Origin: Candidatus Endomicrobiellum meruensis
Lineage (GTDB): Bacteria; Elusimicrobiota; Endomicrobiia; Endomicrobiales; Endomicrobiaceae
NCBI GenBank assembly: GCA_031282625.1
Contig: JAITDI010000006.1
Location: 1 to 48,606, forward strand
Length of the DNA: 48,606 nt
Direction: 5' to 3'
The notes under the pieces were generated by a model that saw only the letters and a program-made list of their open reading frames with translations, did no database searches and was not told the origin of the DNA. Positions 45,337 through 48,606 of this stretch are shown piece by piece. Position 1 is the stretch's first letter; every line of letters begins with the position of its first letter. Made by a program: the position numbers and the translations under genes.

Positions 45337-47421
45337 ATGATAGTCAAGTCAATTTTTAATAAATTTATTATTGTAGTTGTTATATTTTTTTTGTTAGCTC
45401 CTGTTGTTTTTGCTTCTAACGAGGTGGATATATCTGCTGATGAGCTTGAATATGACGAATTAGGCGGAAGGGTAATTGCTCAAGGGCATGTTATATTGAA
45501 TTGGGATAATAAAAAAGTTTTTGCAGATTATGTTGAATTTCTTATAAAAAAAAAAAGTATGACTGCTTCTGGAAATGTTACTATTGAAGAAAATGGCGAT
45601 ATAATACATTCTGAGAGTATAGTATATAACTATGACGATGAGACTGGCGAAATAGAAGAAACATTCGTTTCTTCTTCAAATATGTTGTACATTCGCTCAA
45701 AATCTATTGACAGGTTAAGCAAAGATACTTTTAGTTTAAAACACATAACGTTTTCAAATTGCGACTTAGACGAACCTCATTCCTATTTTAAGTCAAACCG
45801 TGGAAAGCTTGTATTAAACAAAAGAATCACAATTTATAATGCTGTTTTTTACATTGGCAAGATTCCTGTATTTTATCTTCCTTTTGTCACAAAATCCTTG
45901 AAAGGCGGTTTGGGATTTGGTTCTCGTTTAAGATTAGCGGTAGAGCCAGGCTATACTGGCACAGGCGGCTTTTCTGTAAAGACAACAGTTTCTTGTGCTT
46001 TAAGCGAAAATTCTGTTGCCAAGGTTAAGTACGATTATTTTGAAAAAAGAGGCAAAGGGTATGGAGGAGAGTTTAATTATGTAACAAAGGGGGGTATATT
46101 AAGTATTGATGCTTACACAATAAAAGATTTGATTGACAAGAAAGAAAAACAGACTTTAAGATCTAATTATTTTCAGAAACTAAATAATATTTGGACATTG
46201 AGATCCAGCGCTGAGGTTATGAACGATAACAATTTTAACAACTTTTATAATCAAAGCAATTGGGATAGAACAACAAACTACTTAAAGTCTTATGCCTCCT
46301 TAACAAGACAGGGGAAAAAAGCAAGCACGGAAATAAATTTTGAATGTACTTTAAAATATAACGAAAATACTTCTAAATATAAAGTAGAATCTATAAATCT
46401 TCCAAAAGTAAGTTGGGGATACTATCAAAGAAATCTTGGTTGGGGAATAATGCATAAGCCGTCGTTTGAGTATAGCAACACTTATAAAAAATATGACTCT
46501 AAGACAGATGCATTTTATAAAAATACGGCGATGCTTAGCTATAATCTCACTAAAAGTTTTAGAATGGTCAGGAGATTTATTTTAACGCCAGGATTAGATA
46601 TTTCCGAAAACTGGTATGACAGAAGCGATAAGAATGAACTAAAGAATGCTTTTTTTACTTGTTACGGCGGAACTTTTAATACAAGATTTAAAGCTACAAG
46701 CTGGATGGATTGGAATGCTCGTTACAGAGTACAAGCCAGAACAAAAACAAGTTCTTTAGATATAGACACAGATCTACAGAATCATAGTATAGAAGCTAAT
46801 AACATAAACTTCAGCAATTATATGTATATTGGAGACAGAATGAGGGTTAGCAACTCTATAACATATAATCTTATGCGCTATAGAGAAAATATTCCTAAAA
46901 AATGGTTTCCTCTTATTAATGAATTAATATGGACACCAAAATATTATATTAGTGTTTATGCTAAAGAAACCCAACAGTTAGAACCGTCGTTTAAATTTAA
47001 TTCTCTACAAGTTGATATAAAAACAGGCGAGTTGACAACGTCTTATTTTAATTTTGTAGTGATCTATCAACATTATGATAATCCTAAAGAAGTGTATAGA
47101 AATAATAGAATAGATAATATTATAGGGTTTGGTTTGTGGCTTAACCCAAAATGGAGGTTTGATTATAACATAAGAAGCACAATTGCGATAAATATTATGT
47201 ACTCAAGGTTAAATGAACATGAGTTAAGAATTTACAGAGATTGCCATTGTTATAATTTTGGTATTAGGTACAGCAAGAGACCTAATGACTGGGATTTTGA
47301 TTTTATATTTGGTATGAAAACTAACATGCCGTTCACTAAAAACAGCAATAATTTAGGATATGATGACAACCCTACAGAAATATTCTATCCTTGGCGGAAG
47401 TGGGACAGTTCAATGTTGTGA
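45337..47421 (+). CDS. lptD: LPS-assembly protein LptD/OstA-like
   Basis: 694 residues. A signal peptide (about 1-27, IIVVVIFFLLAPVVFA) is followed by an OstA-type beta-jellyroll (about 30-160, with YDELGGRVIAQGHVILNWDN and TASGNVTIEENGDIIHSES) and a large outer-membrane barrel rich in Tyr/Trp/Asn. PVFYLPFVTKSLKGGLGFGS at the junction is typical of LptD. It inserts lipopolysaccharide into the outer leaflet, probably with an LptE-type partner not seen here. The jellyroll spacing and YGR-like repeats support it over LptA alone. Confidence 0.85.
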   Translation: MIVKSIFNKFIIVVVIFFLLAPVVFASNEVDISADELEYDELGGRVIAQGHVILNWDNKKVFADYVEFLIKKKSMTASGNVTIEENGDIIHSESIVYNYDDETGEIEETFVSSSNMLYIRSKSIDRLSKDTFSLKHITFSNCDLDEPHSYFKSNRGKLVLNKRITIYNAVFYIGKIPVFYLPFVTKSLKGGLGFGSRLRLAVEPGYTGTGGFSVKTTVSCALSENSVAKVKYDYFEKRGKGYGGEFNYVTKGGILSIDAYTIKDLIDKKEKQTLRSNYFQKLNNIWTLRSSAEVMNDNNFNNFYNQSNWDRTTNYLKSYASLTRQGKKASTEINFECTLKYNENTSKYKVESINLPKVSWGYYQRNLGWGIMHKPSFEYSNTYKKYDSKTDAFYKNTAMLSYNLTKSFRMVRRFILTPGLDISENWYDRSDKNELKNAFFTCYGGTFNTRFKATSWMDWNARYRVQARTKTSSLDIDTDLQNHSIEANNINFSNYMYIGDRMRVSNSITYNLMRYRENIPKKWFPLINELIWTPKYYISVYAKETQQLEPSFKFNSLQVDIKTGELTTSYFNFVVIYQHYDNPKEVYRNNRIDNIIGFGLWLNPKWRFDYNIRSTIAINIMYSRLNEHELRIYRDCHCYNFGIRYSKRPNDWDFDFIFGMKTNMPFTKNSNNLGYDDNPTEIFYPWRKWDSSML

Positions 47422-47471
47422 CGGATAAAAAATGCAAAAAATAATAGTTATTTACTATAATCTCAACGTTT

Positions 47472-47508
47472 CCCTGAATTCCCGGAAGCTTTATCAGGAA
47501 TTCTTTTT
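47472..47508 (+). terminator. Rho-independent terminator after the lptD-like gene
   Basis: GAATTCC (47476-47482) pairs with GGAATTC (47497-47503) and is followed by T5. An alternative CCTGA/TCAGG pairing exists. It ends the long envelope operon. Confidence 0.65.
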
Positions 47509-47566
47509 GTAGTAGTATTGTTTTGACTAAATTTAAAAAGTTTAACGCATTTTAATAAGAAAATTT

Positions 47567-47654
47567 GGAGAGGTGGCCGAGTTGGTTTAAGGCGTCAGTC
47601 TCGAAAATTGATATACGGGAAACCGTATCGGGGGTTCGAATCCCTCCCTCTCCG
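47567..47654 (+). tRNA. trnS: tRNA-Ser (anticodon CGA)
   Basis: The acceptor GGAGAGG (47567-47573) pairs with CCTCTCC (47647-47653), with discriminator G47654. The anticodon stem TCAGT/ATTGA encloses CTCGAAA with anticodon CGA. A long variable arm (stem TACGG/CCGTA) and TTCGAAT in the T loop give a class II tRNA. CCA is not encoded. Confidence 0.93.
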
Positions 47655-47784
47655 CTCTAATTTTATATCGTAAATACCTTTGGTTTTCTCAAGATTTCTA
47701 TCAAAAATAGAACAACTAAGAAAAATAGGATTATTAAGCATAGAAATAATAAAAAATGAGTAATGGAATATTTTACAAAAAATT

Positions 47785-47817
47785 CACCTCCTATCCCCCC
47801 GAATTTTAGTTAGGAGG
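47785..47817 (+). promoter_or_regulatory. hairpin pairing an anti-Shine-Dalgarno-like CACCTCCT with TAGGAGG
   Basis: CCTCCTA (47787-47793) and TAGGAGG (47811-47817) form a 7-bp stem around a 17-base loop containing C6. CACCTCCT (47785-47792) is identical to the 16S rRNA 3' tail core. No gene starts immediately after the GGAGG, so its role is unclear. It lies in the 288-base gap between tRNA-Ser and the next gene, which otherwise holds nothing I recognise. Confidence 0.35.
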
Positions 47818-47942
47818 GTATAATTGTATAAAAGGCAATAAATTATAAAGTTACATATGAAATACTAAGTAAAAGATAATAAAAGAAGTAAAGTTTTATA
47901 AATGGATAAAAACATTTGAGAAAAAAAAGGAAAAGAAGAAAA

Positions 47943-48296
47943 ATGAAAAAAAGGGTTATATTTTTGTGTTTAGGTGTACTTTTGTTTACATGTACGTTTG
48001 CTTTTGCTGCAGAAACTAAGCAACAATCGGGAGAGTCAGAAAACAGTCCTTCGGACGAGGAAAGAGTAATAGGAGAAGTAAAGAAAGAAGAGCTAAGAGT
48101 GGAAGTAGTGGAAGGGAAAAGAATATATGTAAGAAATGATAAGAAGATAAATATAGAAAAGATAGTAATACCGAAGAGTGAAATAAGAGAAGTAGAGAGC
48201 ATAGTAGTAAGAGGTAAGGAAGTATTTTTACATGAGTATGAGAAGAAAGAAGAAGGAATAGAGAAAGGATTTTTAATACATAAAATTATTTTATAA
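47943..48296 (+). CDS. small secreted protein of unknown function
   Basis: 117 residues from ATG 47943, chosen because KKRVIFLCLGVLLFTCTFAFA then forms a clean signal peptide ending AFA; the frame is open back to 47916 (TTG) but that adds only a poly-Lys/Arg stretch. The mature part is charged, Glu/Lys/Val-rich and beta-like (VEVVEGKRIYVRNDKKINI). The coding strand is strikingly purine-rich with many ATA, AGA and GTA codons, unlike the upstream genes. No family recognised. Confidence 0.6.
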   Translation: MKKRVIFLCLGVLLFTCTFAFAAETKQQSGESENSPSDEERVIGEVKKEELRVEVVEGKRIYVRNDKKINIEKIVIPKSEIREVESIVVRGKEVFLHEYEKKEEGIEKGFLIHKIIL

Positions 48297-48320
48297 TATA
48301 TTTTATAATATATTTTATAA
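48289..48320 (+). repeat. 12-bp AT-rich tandem repeat (about 2.7 copies)
   Basis: TTTTATAATATA occurs at 48289-48300 and 48301-48312, and is partly repeated to 48320. The first copy contains the stop codon of the preceding gene. Each unit contains TATAAT. Confidence 0.8.
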
Positions 48321-48421
48321 CATAAATCTATTGCATAAGTATATGATATTATATTGTGCGGTAGGAATATATATATAAACGTATTGGATAGACAGAGATT
48401 ATTAAGAAAGAGGTAAATAAG

Positions 48422-48606
48422 ATGAGAAACGGAAAATTGGGGGGGGAAGGGAAGAGACTAAGTCTCAAGAAACTAAGTTCCAAGAAATTAAGCTTCAAGA
48501 AGCTACTCTTCAAGAAAGTAATATCTATAGCGCTCGCAGTAGCGTTAATAATTACGTCTGTGCCGCCGAAAGAGGTAGAAGCGTCAGGGGTTAGCGATTT
48601 CTTTGG
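48422..48606 (+). CDS. secreted/surface protein with extended signal region, 5' part only
   Basis: 61 codons run off the window edge. The first 33 residues form a long basic n-region containing four five-residue repeats (LSLKK, LSSKK, LSFKK, LLFKK). A hydrophobic core VISIALAVALIITSV then precedes a likely cleavage at VEA-S. Such extended signal regions occur in large surface proteins such as autotransporters. AAAGAGG stands nine bases before the ATG. The tract of eight G at codons 6-9 is unusual in this AT-rich DNA. Function unknown. Confidence 0.6.
   Translation, partial: MRNGKLGGEGKRLSLKKLSSKKLSFKKLLFKKVISIALAVALIITSVPPKEVEASGVSDFF
48439..48446 (+). repeat. intragenic G8 homopolymer tract
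   Basis: Eight consecutive G bases within codons 6-9 of the 48422 gene. At eight the reading frame continues into the signal peptide; gain or loss of one G would truncate it. Confidence 0.9.
48458..48517 (+). repeat. four in-frame 15-bp tandem repeats encoding LSxKK
   Basis: Units 48458-48472, 48473-48487, 48488-48502 and 48503-48517 share the form cTAAGtntCAAGAAa, the first being CTAAGTCTCAAGAAA. The unit length is five codons, so copy-number change keeps the frame while altering the charged n-region. Confidence 0.88.

Noticed and set aside
47843-48202. Minus-strand 119-codon open frame
   Set aside because: It is the shadow of the purine-rich secreted-protein gene; its Ser/Phe/Leu composition comes from the complement.
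1-48606. CRISPR arrays, prophage or restriction-type defence loci
   Set aside because: No regularly spaced repeats, integrase, cas, capsid or methyltransferase-nuclease pairs were seen. The single tail-collar domain is an isolated secreted protein.

Overview
The window is AT-rich bacterial DNA (roughly one third G+C by eye) packed with short-spaced housekeeping operons. The organism makes lipopolysaccharide (kdsD, msbA, an LptD/OstA-like protein, family-9-type glycosyltransferases), lives anaerobically (oxygen-sensitive class III ribonucleotide reductase with its radical-SAM activase, plus L-lactate dehydrogenase) and uses a canonical sigma-70 that fits the TTGACA/TATAAT-like promoters visible here. 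Gene content and protein style suggest an Elusimicrobiota/Endomicrobium-like Gram-negative. That placement is an inference; no 16S gene is present.

Layout. 1-2548: end of tuf, rpmG, tRNA-Trp, secE, nusG, rplK, rplA, closed by a strong terminator; the usual rplJ-rplL-rpoBC continuation is absent. 2567-10335: rimP-nusA-infB-rbfA-nrnA-truB-ribF, then a HIT protein and rpsU. 10347-14865: a terminator, then a NIF3-like gene, dnaG and rpoD, an enlarged macromolecular-synthesis operon. 14966-23000, minus strand: nrdG, a separate 59-codon glycyl-radical piece of NrdD, nrdD, a tandemly duplicated promoter/operator segment, nadA, metW-metX, a cytidylate-kinase-like gene and a MATE transporter. 23007-28504: a degraded small gene, ldh, an outer-membrane barrel protein, enolase, holA, rpsT. 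28600-31370: a decayed transposase abutting recG, then a degenerate spacer. 31375-47421: an envelope block (MATE, glycosyltransferase, ABC-F ATPase, msbA, secreted tail-collar protein, frameshifted glycosyltransferase paralogue, hisA, trpF-like, kdsD, accD, folC, ROK kinase, lptD-like). 47567-48606: tRNA-Ser, then secreted-protein genes of different composition, the last carrying an intragenic G8 tract and 15-bp in-frame repeats.

The most notable region is 15023-18253. NrdD ends in a stop codon before its glycyl-radical site. The site is encoded in the same reading frame five codons later, with its own Shine-Dalgarno and ATG, so the enzyme appears to be made as two polypeptides. Upstream lies a tandem duplication of about 126 bp. 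Each copy carries the last ten codons of nadA, a TTGACA-N17-TAATAT promoter facing nrdD, and a pair of NrdR-box-like palindromes about three helical turns apart. The -35 hexamer overlaps the nadA stop codon.

Signs of genome flux elsewhere are an A7-tract frameshift in a glycosyltransferase, a transposase remnant, a decayed small gene, and a possible phase-variable surface protein at the right edge.
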